A DNA stretch of 64,000 nucleotides from Streptomyces albidoflavus. Its GTDB lineage: Bacteria; Actinomycetota; Actinomycetes; Streptomycetales; Streptomycetaceae. Position 1 is the first letter of the stretch; each line of letters opens with the position of its first letter. A program made the translations under genes and the position numbers. The notes under the pieces were generated by a model, which made no database searches, was not told the DNA's origin, and saw nothing but the letters and a program-made list of their open reading frames with translations. This document shows positions 1-7,907 of this stretch, piece by piece. The DNA lies in the NCBI RefSeq assembly GCF_000719955.1, contig NZ_JOII01000009.1, forward strand, positions 1 through 64,000, read 5' to 3'.

Positions 1-45
1 GTCCAGCGCCTCGAAGAACCTCGCCTTCAGCGCCTCAAAATCCAC
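1..45 (-). CDS. Possible 5' end of an unidentified gene leaving the window
   Basis: Reading leftwards from a GTG at 45-43, fifteen codons run to the window edge without a stop and give MDFEALKARFFEALD. A G-rich stretch just before the GTG could serve as ribosome binding site. The acidic/hydrophobic peptide looks like real coding sequence, but it is too short to assign a family. It would lie downstream of upp on the same strand. It may equally be chance. Confidence 0.3.
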   Translation of the reverse strand, partial: MDFEALKARFFEALD

Positions 46-48
46 GAC

Positions 49-83
49 CCCCGCAACTCCCTGAACTCCAGGGTGTTGCGGGG
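49..83 (-). terminator. Hairpin downstream of upp
   Basis: CCCCGCAAC (49-57) pairs with GTTGCGGGG (75-83), and CCCTG (59-63) pairs with CAGGG (69-73), leaving one T-T mismatch and a 5-nt loop. It lies about 60 bases past the upp stop and is the likely upp terminator. There is no long T tract, which is usual in streptomycetes. Confidence 0.6.
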
Positions 84-143
84 ATCAATAGAACCCGCCT
101 GAGGACTCCGGGGGCGCGGCCGTGTGCCGGTATGCGGAACGCG

Positions 144-779
144 TCAGTCGGCCTGGCCGTACATGCGGTCGCCGGCGTCGCCGAGGCCGGGGACGATGTA
201 GCCGTTCTCGTTGAGCCGCTCGTCGACGGAGGCGGTGACGACGGTGACCGGGGTCCCCTCCAGCTCCCGCTCCATGATCTCGACGCCCTCGGGGGCGGCC
301 AGCAGCACCACGGCGGTGATGTCGTCGGCGCCGCGCCGGATCATCTCCTTGATGGCGGCGACCAGGGTGCCGCCGGTGGCCAGCATCGGGTCGAGGACGT
401 AGACCTGCCGGCCGGTGAGGTCCTCCGGCATCCGCGCGGCGTAGGTGGACGCCTGGAGCGTCGACTCGTCGCGGATCATGCCGAGGAAGCCGACCTCGGC
501 GGTGGGCAGCAGCCGCACCATGCCGTCGAGCATCCCGAGCCCGGCCCGCAGGATCGGCACCACCAGCGGACGCGGGTACGACAGCTTGACGCCGGTCGTC
601 CGCGCGACCGGGGTGTCGATGTCCACCTGCTCGGTGCGCACGTCCCGCGTCGCCTCGTACGCGAGCAGGGTGACCAGCTCATCCGCCAGACGACGGAAAG
701 TGGGGGAATCGGTGCGCTTGTCGCGCAGCGTGGTGAGCTTGTGCGCCACCAGAGGGTGGTCGACGACGTGTATCCGCAT
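144..779 (-). CDS. upp: Uracil phosphoribosyltransferase
   Basis: The 211-aa cytosolic enzyme converts uracil and PRPP to UMP in pyrimidine salvage. It begins [16 protein letters not shown] and keeps the family features: a basic TTLRDKRT segment, the PRPP-binding loop [11 protein letters not shown], and the C-terminal uracil-binding segment ending [12 protein letters not shown]. Length matches the family exactly. The ATG at 779-777 is chosen because the conserved domain begins there; an in-frame GTG three codons upstream (788-786) is possible. An upstream open frame continues with no recognisable domain and is not coding. A hairpin at 49-83 follows, and the neighbouring basic protein gene is divergent. 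Confidence 0.96.
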   Translation of the reverse strand: MRIHVVDHPLVAHKLTTLRDKRTDSPTFRRLADELVTLLAYEATRDVRTEQVDIDTPVARTTGVKLSYPRPLVVPILRAGLGMLDGMVRLLPTAEVGFLGMIRDESTLQASTYAARMPEDLTGRQVYVLDPMLATGGTLVAAIKEMIRRGADDITAVVLLAAPEGVEIMERELEGTPVTVVTASVDERLNENGYIVPGLGDAGDRMYGQAD

Positions 780-920
780 GCCATCCACAGTAACGGGCAG
801 GTCGGAGCGGGCATCCCTGGCGCCCGGGATGGCATCAAGGCGGCGCGTCGGGGGAAAGTGGAGGAAAGCTCCCCCGGCTCGCGCGGGGGGCGTGAACAGC
901 AGCCCAGGGACGGGGGCCTG

Positions 921-1367
921 ATGCCGGAACCGGACGGACGCCGCACGGAGCGCGACGACGCCCGCGACCGCGGTGGTGTGCCCGACGCCACCCCCGGCCC
1001 CGGCCGTGACCGTGACCGCGAGGAGGAGCTGTCCCGGCGCCGCGCCCGGGCCCGGCTCCGTGAGCGGGCTCTCGAACGCGCCCGGGAGCACGCCCCCGCC
1101 CGGGAGACCGAGGGCGGCCCGGCCGACCGCCACCGGCGCGCGACGGGCGCCCCACAGGCGGAGGGCGCCCCCGAGACACCCACACCGCCCGCACCGGACA
1201 CCGAGGGCCCCGCCGGGCCCGAGTCCGACGCCGAGCGACGCCGCAGGCGGGCCGCGTTCCTGCGCGAGCTGACCGAGGCCAAGGAGCTGCGCGCCCGGGT
1301 CCAGCCGCGCCGCGCCCGCGCCGCCCGGATGCGCCAGCAGATGCGGATGCGCACGTTCCGCTGGTGA
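921..1367 (+). CDS. Conserved basic hypothetical protein (Arg-rich)
   Basis: This 148-aa protein has an unusual composition, with long runs of Arg, Glu, Asp and Ala and almost no hydrophobic core until the end. The C-terminal ~45 residues ([25 protein letters not shown], then a tail ending MRMRTFRW) look helical and strongly basic, suggesting nucleic-acid or membrane-surface contact. I recognise this type of tail from Streptomyces hypothetical proteins between upp and tadA but know no function. The ATG at 921 follows a GGGACGGGGG stretch. It is divergent from upp across 141 bases. Earlier in-frame starts would run through the upp promoter region and are less likely. Confidence 0.7.
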   Translation: MPEPDGRRTERDDARDRGGVPDATPGPGRDRDREEELSRRRARARLRERALERAREHAPARETEGGPADRHRRATGAPQAEGAPETPTPPAPDTEGPAGPESDAERRRRRAAFLRELTEAKELRARVQPRRARAARMRQQMRMRTFRW

Positions 1368-1633
1368 GGGCCGCCGGGGCCGGCCCGCCGGCACCCCGCC
1401 CGCCCCAGACGCCCCACCGGCCCGGCACCCGCCGCGCCGCGCTCCCGTACCCGGCCCGGTGCGCCCCCCGGACGCCCCCGATCCACCCCGCCGGACGCGC
1501 GACGCGCACACGGCACGCGGAAGACCTCACCTGACGGGTTCCTTTCTGCCACGATTCCGGTGGGCGGGGCACCCCGCCTGCCTCCGCCGGAGGAACCGCC
1601 GACCGGCACACCTAGGACAGTGGGAGAGTCACG

Positions 1634-2176
1634 GTGTACTTCGCCGCACTGCTCGCGCGCACCGAAGTCGGGTGGGAAGCGAGCGACACAGACCTCGACG
1701 ACGTGGAGACCCTGTCGGACCTCACCGATCTGGCCCGCGAGGCCACGACGGACGACGACACGGTCCTGGCCTACATCGAGCAGGAGGACACGTGGTTCGG
1801 CATCGTCCGGGTGGACGGTGAGGACGACCCGCGGATCTACGTCTCCGACGCCGCGGCGGCCGCCCGCAGCTCGTACGGGGAGATGCTGCTCACCGACGAA
1901 CTGCTCGGCCGCACCCCCGAGGACGACGACGTCCTCGCCGACCTCGACCTCGACGGTACGGAGGAGGGCGAGCCGTACCGCGAGGACCAGGACGACGACA
2001 CCTACGACTCCGGTGACCCGGACGGCCAGGCCGGGGCCGGGCCCCTCGGGGACGGCGGGCTCCTCGCCGACCTCGGCGTCGGCGAAGGGGAACTGCGCGC
2101 CCTGCGCCCCGGCGACGCGCTCGGCGAGATCGCCGAGGTGCTCGGCGCCTCGGAGGTGCTGGAGGCGGTGCGCTGA
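1634..2176 (+). CDS. tRNA adenosine deaminase-associated protein
   Basis: This 180-aa acidic protein starts MYFAALLARTEVGWEASDTD and belongs to the family nearly always found just upstream of tadA in actinobacteria. Its role is unknown; the name reflects gene neighbourhood only. The N-terminal ~95 residues hold the conserved segment (DTWFGIVRVDGEDDPRIYVSD), the middle is a low-complexity Asp/Glu stretch, and a C-terminal block (GVGEGELRALRPGDALGEIAEVLG) is conserved again. The GTG at 1634 has a GGGAGAG ribosome binding site 6-12 bases upstream. It is 41 bases from tadA on the same strand and probably co-transcribed with it. Confidence 0.88.
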   Translation: MYFAALLARTEVGWEASDTDLDDVETLSDLTDLAREATTDDDTVLAYIEQEDTWFGIVRVDGEDDPRIYVSDAAAAARSSYGEMLLTDELLGRTPEDDDVLADLDLDGTEEGEPYREDQDDDTYDSGDPDGQAGAGPLGDGGLLADLGVGEGELRALRPGDALGEIAEVLGASEVLEAVR

Positions 2177-2217
2177 CCGCGCGGGCGGCCGGACGGCCGG
2201 GCCGGTAGGTTCCGAGT

Positions 2218-2724
2218 GTGAAGAGCACACGCCCGGAGCCGCCCGGTCCGGCCGGCCCCGCCCCCGACCCCGTCCGCACCCCCTGGGAACCCGCCATGCG
2301 GCAGGCCCTCGCCGAGGCCCAGCGGGCGGGACGCGGCGGCGACGTCCCGGTGGGCGCCGTCGTCCTCGACCCGGACGGCCGTCTGCTCTCGGCCGCCCAC
2401 AACGAGCGGGAGGCGGACGGCGACCCGACGGCGCACGCCGAGATCCTCGCCCTGCGCCGGGCCGCCGCCCGTTCGGGCCGCTGGCGGCTGACCGACTGCA
2501 CGCTGGTCGTCACCCTGGAGCCGTGCACGATGTGCGCGGGCGCCGCCGTCCAGTCCCGCGTCGACCGGGTGGTCTACGGCGCCCGCGACGAGAAGGCCGG
2601 AGCCGCCGGCTCCCTGTGGGACGTGGTCCGCGACCGCCGTCTCAACCACCGCCCCGAGGTGATCGAGGGCGTCCTGGCCGCCGACTGCGCCGCGCTCCTG
2701 ACCGAGTTCTTCCGCGCCCGCTGA
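2218..2724 (+). CDS. tadA: tRNA-specific adenosine deaminase
   Basis: The 168-aa enzyme deaminates A34 to inosine in the anticodon of tRNA-Arg(ACG), which is itself encoded at 17830-17902. Zinc ligands and the catalytic glutamate are in place: HAE at residues 73-75 and PCTMC at 102-106. The fold runs through GDVPVGAVVLD to ARDEKAGAAGS. The first ~22 residues are Pro-rich and not part of the domain. The GTG at 2218 lacks an obvious ribosome binding site, so translation may couple to the upstream gene or begin at ATG 2296. tRNA-Ser(CGA) follows 66 bases downstream. Confidence 0.95.
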   Translation: MKSTRPEPPGPAGPAPDPVRTPWEPAMRQALAEAQRAGRGGDVPVGAVVLDPDGRLLSAAHNEREADGDPTAHAEILALRRAAARSGRWRLTDCTLVVTLEPCTMCAGAAVQSRVDRVVYGARDEKAGAAGSLWDVVRDRRLNHRPEVIEGVLAADCAALLTEFFRAR

Positions 2725-2790
2725 CCTTCCGCGCCCGCCTGAGGGATACGGATTTCGGTCCACGGCCCCCGATGGTCTAAGCTCTCTCTC

Positions 2791-2875
2791 GGTAGCGTGT
2801 CCGAGCGGCCGAAGGAGCTCGCCTCGAAAGCGAGTGTGGCGCAAGTCACCGTGGGTTCAAATCCCACCGCTACCG
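2791..2875 (+). tRNA. tRNA-Ser (anticodon CGA)
   Basis: This is an 85-nt class II tRNA. The acceptor GGTAGCG pairs with CGCTACC, followed by discriminator G. The anticodon stem CTCGC/GCGAG encloses the loop CTCGAAA with anticodon CGA, reading UCG. There is an extra variable arm and a T arm with GGTTCAAATCC. CCA is not encoded. A strong terminator follows. Confidence 0.97.
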
Positions 2876-2880
2876 CCTCT

Positions 2881-2919
2881 GAACCGCCCCCGACCTGCAC
2901 GCCAGGCCGGGGGCGGTTC
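2881..2919 (+). terminator. Terminator after tRNA-Ser(CGA)
   Basis: GAACCGCCCCCG (2881-2892) pairs perfectly with CGGGGGCGGTTC (2908-2919) and is followed by TTCTTCG. It sits five bases past the tRNA and also faces the convergent TetR gene. Confidence 0.85.
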
Positions 2920-2936
2920 TTCGTGCGCCCGGCGCC

Positions 2937-3647
2937 CTACTCCGCGACGGCCGGGGCGGGCGTGGCGAGGATGCCGTTGACCAGGACGTCGAAGCCCCAG
3001 CGGAACCGCTCCTCGGGACTCCCCGCGACCAGCGCGGGCATGTGCGCCGAGATCGCCGGGTGGGTGGCCTCGCTCGCGGCGCCCAGCGTGTGGACGGTGG
3101 CGTTCCACTCGTCGGTGGCGGCGGGGTCGCTCTCCCGGGTCGCCTGCTCGGCGGCGGTGGCCGTCGCGTTCTGGAGCAGCGTGTCCACCCCCCAGGCCGC
3201 CTGTTCCCGCCCGGCCCCGCCGCGCGAGAGCAGCACCAGCACGCGCTCCACCAGCCGCAGGTAGTTCTCGCCGCTCGGCCGCGCGACCAGAGCGGAACGG
3301 GCCAGCTGCGGATAGGCGAAGAGCACGAGCGTGTACGAACGCAGCACCGCGCGCAGCTGCTCGCGCCAGTCGCCGTCCCCGCCGTCCCCGCCCTCGTCGT
3401 CCCCCGCCAGGTCCACGTCGCCCAGCAGGGCGTCCAGGACCGCCGCGTGCAGGGCCGCCGTGTTGGCCACGTAGACGTAGAGCGAGGCCGGGCCGGTGTC
3501 CAGCTCCTGGGCGAGGCGGCGCATCGTGACCTTCTCCAGCCCCTCCTCGCGCATGATCCCGAGGGCGGCCGCCACGATCCACTGCCGGGACAGGGCGGGC
3601 TTGGCCGGGCGGTCCCGGCGGCTCGTCGGCTCTCTTCTGGCGGTCAT
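2937..3647 (-). CDS. TetR/AcrR-family transcriptional regulator
   Basis: This is a 236-aa DNA-binding repressor. Residues ~20-66 form the TetR helix-turn-helix (SRQWIVAAALGIMREEGLEKVTMRRLAQELDTGPASLYVYVAN), followed by a ligand-binding C-terminal half with an acidic Gly/Asp insertion (DLAGDDEGGDGGDGDW). The ATG at 3647 is preferred to the ATG at 3668 because the latter lies inside a perfect 14-bp palindrome at 3661-3674 that is a likely autoregulatory operator. The gene is convergent with the tRNA-Ser terminator, and the next gene upstream (3934) is divergent, so its target may be itself or that small gene. The ligand is unknown. Confidence 0.88.
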   Translation of the reverse strand: MTARREPTSRRDRPAKPALSRQWIVAAALGIMREEGLEKVTMRRLAQELDTGPASLYVYVANTAALHAAVLDALLGDVDLAGDDEGGDGGDGDWREQLRAVLRSYTLVLFAYPQLARSALVARPSGENYLRLVERVLVLLSRGGAGREQAAWGVDTLLQNATATAAEQATRESDPAATDEWNATVHTLGAASEATHPAISAHMPALVAGSPEERFRWGFDVLVNGILATPAPAVAE

Positions 3648-3660
3648 GGCCCCGAGCGTA

Positions 3661-3674
3661 ACGAACATGTTCGT
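3661..3674. promoter_or_regulatory. Candidate TetR operator palindrome
   Basis: ACGAACATGTTCGT is a perfect 14-bp palindrome lying 14-27 bases upstream of the preferred TetR start codon. Position and symmetry fit an autoregulatory TetR operator; this is inferred. Confidence 0.5.
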
Positions 3675-3933
3675 CGCGGTGGCCGGGCCGTGCCCGCCGA
3701 GTGAGGGTCGGAGGGGACGGCGACGGGCGAGGAGCCGCCCGGGGAGCGGAGAACGACCCCTTCCACGGGGCCGTTGGTCCCAGAAACCTCACCCGCCGCA
3801 CCCGCCGATGATCGGTTGATCGCGTTAAACTTCCGCGATCCGCCGCACCGACGACCAGTCGGGTGGCGGAACCGGGACGGCCGGCCGGGGCGTCCCCGGC
3901 ACGGAGAGTCGGACGCCAGGGGAGGCGGCAGGG

Positions 3934-4110
3934 GTGGTGCAAGCCAAGAAGGTCGCGCTGTACTTGGTGGTGGTCTTCGTGCTGTACGTGATCATCAGCG
4001 ACCCCGACACGGCCGGGGACTACGTCACGATGGGCTTCGAGGGCATCTCCAACGCCGCCTCGGCGGTCGGCGACTTCATGACCTGGATCGCCAACGGCGG
4101 GAATTCCTGA
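3934..4110 (+). CDS. Small conserved membrane-associated protein (58 aa)
   Basis: The protein begins VVQAKKVALYLVVVFVLYVI. Residues 7-21 form one hydrophobic segment, followed by a polar amphipathic region (TMGFEGISNAASAVGDFMTW). A GGAGG motif lies 8 bases upstream of the GTG at 3934; the next codon (GTG 3937) is an alternative start. I recognise this as a conserved short streptomycete protein found just upstream of sigF, but its function is unknown. The stop at 4108-4110 leaves 269 bases before sigF. Codon-position G+C bias is typical of real genes here. Confidence 0.75.
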   Translation: MVQAKKVALYLVVVFVLYVIISDPDTAGDYVTMGFEGISNAASAVGDFMTWIANGGNS

Positions 4111-4379
4111 CCGGTCCCGTCCCCGGATGCCGCTCGCCCGGCATCACCCCCGAGTGGCGGCGGCCATCCGGAGGGAGTCCGCCCGTTCCGGCCCCCGGAC
4201 GCGGCACCGCGTGCGCCGCGCACCCCGGCGCGCACCCCCGTGCTCGTACACTCCGCACACGTCGCGCGTGCTCCAGCACGTTTGCGTCGATCGCGCCAAC
4301 TTGCCCCTCAACACGGCTTTATACGGTGCTTGCACACAGTGCGTCCGTCTTGTGATGCTATGACCGCTTTTGACGGATA

Positions 4380-5357
4380 GTGGACGATCAAGGGGTGGCG
4401 TTGCCCGTGCCGGCCAGAACCGCGCCTCACGCACCGCCCCAGGACGGTCCCGGCCCCGGCGGCGCGAACACCGTGCCCGGCGCCGGAGCCGCCCCGGGCG
4501 CCGAAACCGTGCCCGGTTCCGGGACGGGCCCGGGGCGGACGCAGCGCAGCGCGCCCTTCCGGCCGGGGCGCGCCTCCGACCCGGCCGCGCGCAAACGCGG
4601 GGCGGACACCCGCGCGCTCACCCAGCTCCTCTTCTCCCAGCTCAAGGAGGTGGAGCCGGGCACCGCCGAGCACGCCCGGGTCCGCAGCGCCCTCATCGAG
4701 GCCAACCTGCCCCTGGTCCGGTACGCCGCCGCCCGCTTCCGCAGCCGGAACGAGCCGATGGAGGACGTGGTCCAGGTCGGCACCATCGGCCTGATCAACG
4801 CCATCGACCGGTTCGACCCGGACCGGGGCGTGCAGTTCCCGACCTTCGCGATGCCGACGGTGGTCGGCGAGATCAAACGGTACTTCCGGGACAACGTCCG
4901 CACCGTCCACGTACCGCGCCGGCTCCACGAGCTGTGGGTGCAGGTCACCAGCGCCACCGAGGACCTCACCACCGCGCACGGCCGCTCCCCGACCACCGCC
5001 GAGATCGCCGAGCGGCTGCGGATCAGCGAGGACGAGGTGCTCGCCTGCATCGAGGCCGGCCGCTCGTACCACGCGACCTCGCTGGAGGCGGCCCAGGAGG
5101 GCGACGGGCTCCCGGGCCTGCTCGACCGGCTCGGCTACGAGGACCCGGCGCTCGACGGCGTGGAACACCGCGACCTCGTCCGCCACCTGCTGGTCCAGCT
5201 CCCCGAGCGCGAGCAGCGCATCCTCCTGCTGCGCTACTACAGCAATCTGACGCAGTCCCAGATCAGCGCGGAGCTGGGCGTCTCGCAGATGCACGTCTCG
5301 CGTCTGCTGGCCCGGAGCTTCGCGCGGCTGAGATCCGCAAACAGAATCGATCCCTAA
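4380..5357 (+). CDS. sigF: Sporulation RNA polymerase sigma factor SigF (SigB/F/G family)
   Basis: This 325-aa sigma factor has a long Pro/Gly-rich N-terminal tail (residues 1-~75). Region 2 follows ([20 protein letters not shown], then [22 protein letters not shown]), then region 3, and region 4 ends in [20 protein letters not shown]. The arrangement of two paralogous SigB-type factors in tandem matches sigF-sigN of S. coelicolor, where SigF is a late, spore-compartment factor. The GTG at 4380 has a poor ribosome binding site; GTG 4395 (MALPVPAR) is the alternative. A T-tailed terminator lies 62 bases downstream, separating it from sigN. SigF is known to depend on whi genes, which cannot be read from this sequence. 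Confidence 0.88.
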   Translation: MDDQGVALPVPARTAPHAPPQDGPGPGGANTVPGAGAAPGAETVPGSGTGPGRTQRSAPFRPGRASDPAARKRGADTRALTQLLFSQLKEVEPGTAEHARVRSALIEANLPLVRYAAARFRSRNEPMEDVVQVGTIGLINAIDRFDPDRGVQFPTFAMPTVVGEIKRYFRDNVRTVHVPRRLHELWVQVTSATEDLTTAHGRSPTTAEIAERLRISEDEVLACIEAGRSYHATSLEAAQEGDGLPGLLDRLGYEDPALDGVEHRDLVRHLLVQLPEREQRILLLRYYSNLTQSQISAELGVSQMHVSRLLARSFARLRSANRIDP

Positions 5358-5419
5358 CCGGAACGGGTTGACTCGATTCGCGGCCCGGGCTGCGCGAAAA
5401 CCCCTCACACCCCCTGTTT

Positions 5420-5443
5420 ACGGGGCCAACTCCCCCGTTTTTT
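5420..5443 (+). terminator. Intrinsic terminator between sigF and sigN
   Basis: ACGGGG (5420-5425), a 7-nt loop, then CCCCGT (5433-5438) running into six T residues (5438-5443). A textbook T-tailed terminator is uncommon in streptomycetes. It implies that sigN is transcribed from its own promoter in the 145 bases downstream. Confidence 0.8.
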
Positions 5444-5588
5444 GTCGACTTACCGCTACAGCGTGTTGCCGACATGTGACATTCTGCGGGAACGGCGTTT
5501 GCCGCAGGCTCACCGCCGGTATTCAGGTGGAGGCTGCGTTCCTCGACGAGGGCGTCGCCGCGACCGTCCGCGACCTCAAGGGGGTGGC

Positions 5589-6611
5589 ATGTCCGCAGAA
5601 CAGGGCAGCTCGAAGGTGCTCACGCTCAGCAAGAGTGCCCCCGGTGTGCTCGACCGTGCGGAATTCCCGCATGGCCTGCCGCCGGAGACGACCCGTCAGG
5701 AAGACGCGCTCCGGGCCACGGTGCCGGCGCAGGCCGCCCACCCGGCCGGGCCCCCCGGCGCCGCGGACACGGTCACGCCGCTCCCGGAGGCCGACGAGGC
5801 GGTCCCGGCCGACCTCCCCGAGCCCTCGGGCGCGCTCGACACGCGCACCCTCTCCCGCTCCCTCTTCCTGCGCCTGCGCGAGCTGGCGGCGGAGGACTCC
5901 GGCGGCCAGGACAGCCCCGAGCGGGCCTACGTCCGCGACACCCTCATCGAACTGAACCTCCCCCTCGTCCGGTACGCGGCGGCCCGCTTCCGCAGCCGGA
6001 ACGAGCCGATGGAGGACATCGTCCAGGTCGGCACCATCGGCCTGATCAAGGCGATCGACCGGTTCGACTGCGAGCGCGGGGTGGAGTTCCCGACCTTCGC
6101 GATGCCGACGGTGATCGGCGAGATCAAGCGGTTCTTCCGGGACACCAGCTGGTCGGTGCGGGTCCCGCGCCGCCTCCAGGAGCTGCGGCTCGCGCTCACC
6201 AAGACCAGCGACGAGCTGGCCCAGAAGCTCGACCGCTCCCCGACCGTGCCCGAGCTGGCGCACGCGCTCGGCGTCTCGGAGGAGGACGTCGTCGACGGCC
6301 TCGCCGTGGGCAACGCCTACACCGCCTCCTCGCTCGACTCCCCGGCCCCCGAGGACGACGGCGGCGAGGGCTCCCTCGCGGACCGCCTGGGGTACGAGGA
6401 CACGGCGCTGGAGGGCGTGGAGTACCGCGAGTCGCTCAAGCCCCTGCTGGCCAAGCTGCCGCCGCGCGAGCGCCGGATCATCATGCTCCGCTTCTTCGCC
6501 AACATGACCCAGTCGCAGATCGGCGAGGAGGTCGGCATCTCCCAGATGCACGTCTCGCGCCTCCTCACCCGCACCCTGGCCCAGCTCCGCGAGGGCCTGA
6601 TCGCGGACTGA
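5589..6611 (+). CDS. sigN: RNA polymerase sigma factor SigN (SigB/F/G family)
   Basis: This 340-aa factor is a close paralogue of the upstream sigF product, with near-identical region 2 ([20 protein letters not shown]) and the same region 4 helix-turn-helix ([20 protein letters not shown]). The first ~100 residues are a Pro/Ala-rich tail. The ATG at 5589 has an AAGGGGG site 5 bases upstream. In S. coelicolor SigN acts in aerial development, in the subapical stem, and its known target is nepA; a probable nepA lies at 28333-28644 here. A hairpin at 6654-6680 is the probable terminator. Activity is expected to be controlled by HATPase-type anti-sigma proteins, and two such genes lie further right. 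Confidence 0.88.
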   Translation: MSAEQGSSKVLTLSKSAPGVLDRAEFPHGLPPETTRQEDALRATVPAQAAHPAGPPGAADTVTPLPEADEAVPADLPEPSGALDTRTLSRSLFLRLRELAAEDSGGQDSPERAYVRDTLIELNLPLVRYAAARFRSRNEPMEDIVQVGTIGLIKAIDRFDCERGVEFPTFAMPTVIGEIKRFFRDTSWSVRVPRRLQELRLALTKTSDELAQKLDRSPTVPELAHALGVSEEDVVDGLAVGNAYTASSLDSPAPEDDGGEGSLADRLGYEDTALEGVEYRESLKPLLAKLPPRERRIIMLRFFANMTQSQIGEEVGISQMHVSRLLTRTLAQLREGLIAD

Positions 6612-6653
6612 CCGCCTCCACCCGGCCGCCTTCGCATGTGCGCACAGAAAGAA

Positions 6654-6680
6654 GCGCGCCCCTCGGGAAGAGGGACGCGC
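6654..6680 (+). terminator. Hairpin downstream of sigN
   Basis: GCGCGCCCCTC (6654-6664) pairs with GAGGGACGCGC (6670-6680) with one C-A mismatch and a 5-nt loop. It lies 43 bases past the sigN stop and faces the convergent small membrane-protein gene. Confidence 0.6.
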
Positions 6681-6783
6681 GTCTGCCGCCCGGCCTGCCG
6701 TGCCTGCCAGAACGGCGACTAGGCCAGAGCTTCGGGAGCCAAAGGGGCGCGTGGCGCCCCGGCGGCGAGCGAAGCTCCAAAGA

Positions 6784-6993
6784 TCACGAGAAGGCGAGCC
6801 AGGCGACGGCGGCGAGGATCGCCACCACGGCGACGACGCCGACGATCAGGCCGACCCGGGGGCCGGAGGACGGGGTGGCCTGCGTCTGCTGTCCGGCGGG
6901 GCCGGGCTCGTCGACGAAAGCGCGGAACATCTGCGTACTGCCGGCCGGGTCGTGACCCTGGGGACCCTGCGGCGACTGGGGGTTGTGTGCCAT
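6784..6993 (-). CDS. Small tail-anchored membrane protein (69 aa)
   Basis: The protein starts MAHNPQSPQGPQGHDPAGST and has a polar Gln/Pro/Gly-rich N-terminal ~46 residues. A single C-terminal transmembrane helix (residues 47-68) ends WLAFS, so it should be anchored with its N-terminus in the cytoplasm. No family was recognised. An earlier GTG/ATG in the same frame would add a basic low-complexity stretch and is less likely. The gene is convergent with sigN and divergent from the MarR gene across 297 bases that carry two inverted-repeat operators. Confidence 0.65.
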   Translation of the reverse strand: MAHNPQSPQGPQGHDPAGSTQMFRAFVDEPGPAGQQTQATPSSGPRVGLIVGVVAVVAILAAVAWLAFS

Positions 6994-7232
6994 GGGCCAG
7001 GACACTAGCGAATCCGGGCCGCCCGCCCAACCCTCGGGCGATGTGGGCCGGTTCGCCCGGCCCGGCGGGCCGGCGCGCGAGGGTGCCGCGAGGGCGTCGC
7101 GAGGGGGCGTCGTACCGTGCGGAATCGCCTGTTCACCAGGCGCGTCCGGGGTCTTTGCCAAAGGCCCCCCGGGCTTTGCACCCGCACCCCCAGACCTTTG
7201 CCGACTCTTTAGCGCGATTGCCCCAGTTTCGT

Positions 7233-7274
7233 TTGCCTGCGGCAACCATCCAGTTCTATCGTTGCCCTAAGCAA
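7233..7274. promoter_or_regulatory. Pair of TTGC-N5-GCAA inverted repeats (candidate MarR operators)
   Basis: Two copies of the same dyad, TTGCCTGCGGCAA (7233-7245) and TTGCCCTAAGCAA (7262-7274), are centred 29 bp apart and end 16 bases before the MarR start codon. Shared sequence, symmetry and position fit autoregulation by the MarR protein. The -10 region probably lies between or over them. Confidence 0.6.
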
Positions 7275-7290
7275 CAAACAGGAGAGGCCG

Positions 7291-7794
7291 ATGGCTGCTC
7301 AGTCCCAGTACGAGCAACTGGCCCGTCAGCTCAGCGCCATCGGAGCAGTGAAAAGAGGACTCGCCCGCGTCCTGCCGAACGACTGCCCGCCCGGTTCCAT
7401 CGCGGTACTCAACCTTCTCGACCTGCACGGCGAGATGCGGATGAGCCGGATGGCCGAGCTGCTGGCCGTCGACATGTCGGTCACCAGCCGTCATGTGGCA
7501 CACGTGGCGGACCGTGGCTGGCTCGACCGGTCCCCGGACCCGTCGGACCGCCGGTCCCGGATCCTCCGTCTCACGCCCGAGGGCAAGCTCCTGCTGACCG
7601 AGCTGTCCGAGCGCTACGTCAGAGCGCTCGGCCACTACATGGAGAACTGGTCGGACGAGGAAGTCGACCAGCTCATCTCGCTCCTCGGCCGCCTGCGCGA
7701 GGACTTCGGTGACTGCCGCTCGATCCCGAGCCGGCTCACCGACGAGCCCGCGCCGGCACCGAGCGACCCGCCGACCGCCCGTACGTCCCTCTAG
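7291..7794 (+). CDS. MarR-family transcriptional regulator
   Basis: This 167-aa winged-helix regulator contains the MarR domain at about residues 30-130. The recognition region is MSRMAELLAVDMSVTSRHVAHV, and the wing is PDPSDRRSRILRLTPEGKLLL. The C-terminal ~25 residues are a Pro-rich tail. The ATG at 7291 follows AGGAGAGG at optimal spacing. Two inverted repeats just upstream are probable operators. The large MFS exporter gene starts 113 bases downstream, so the protein probably controls its own expression and that of the exporter; the inducing compound is unknown. A GC-rich hairpin sits between the two genes. Confidence 0.92.
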   Translation: MAAQSQYEQLARQLSAIGAVKRGLARVLPNDCPPGSIAVLNLLDLHGEMRMSRMAELLAVDMSVTSRHVAHVADRGWLDRSPDPSDRRSRILRLTPEGKLLLTELSERYVRALGHYMENWSDEEVDQLISLLGRLREDFGDCRSIPSRLTDEPAPAPSDPPTARTSL

Positions 7795-7805
7795 GACGCG
7801 CGGGC

Positions 7806-7848
7806 GGCGGGCCGGTCCGGCCGCACCCGCGGTGGGGACCGGCCCGCC
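7806..7848 (+). terminator. Hairpin between marR and the MFS gene
   Basis: GGCGGGCCGGTCC (7806-7818) pairs perfectly with GGACCGGCCCGCC (7836-7848). It could end marR transcription or attenuate read-through into the exporter. A separate small dyad, TACATC-N7-GATGTA (7875-7893), lies between it and the MFS ribosome binding site. Confidence 0.6.
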
Positions 7849-7907
7849 GTCCGTGTCCGTCCGGACGGGGGACGTACATCCGCGCACGATGTAAGAGAAG
7901 GATTTTC

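Noticed and set aside
132-920. Long plus-strand extension of the basic protein gene through upp
   Set aside because: It would overlap the whole upp gene in antisense. The segment is His/Gly/Asp-rich and the conserved part begins only after 921.
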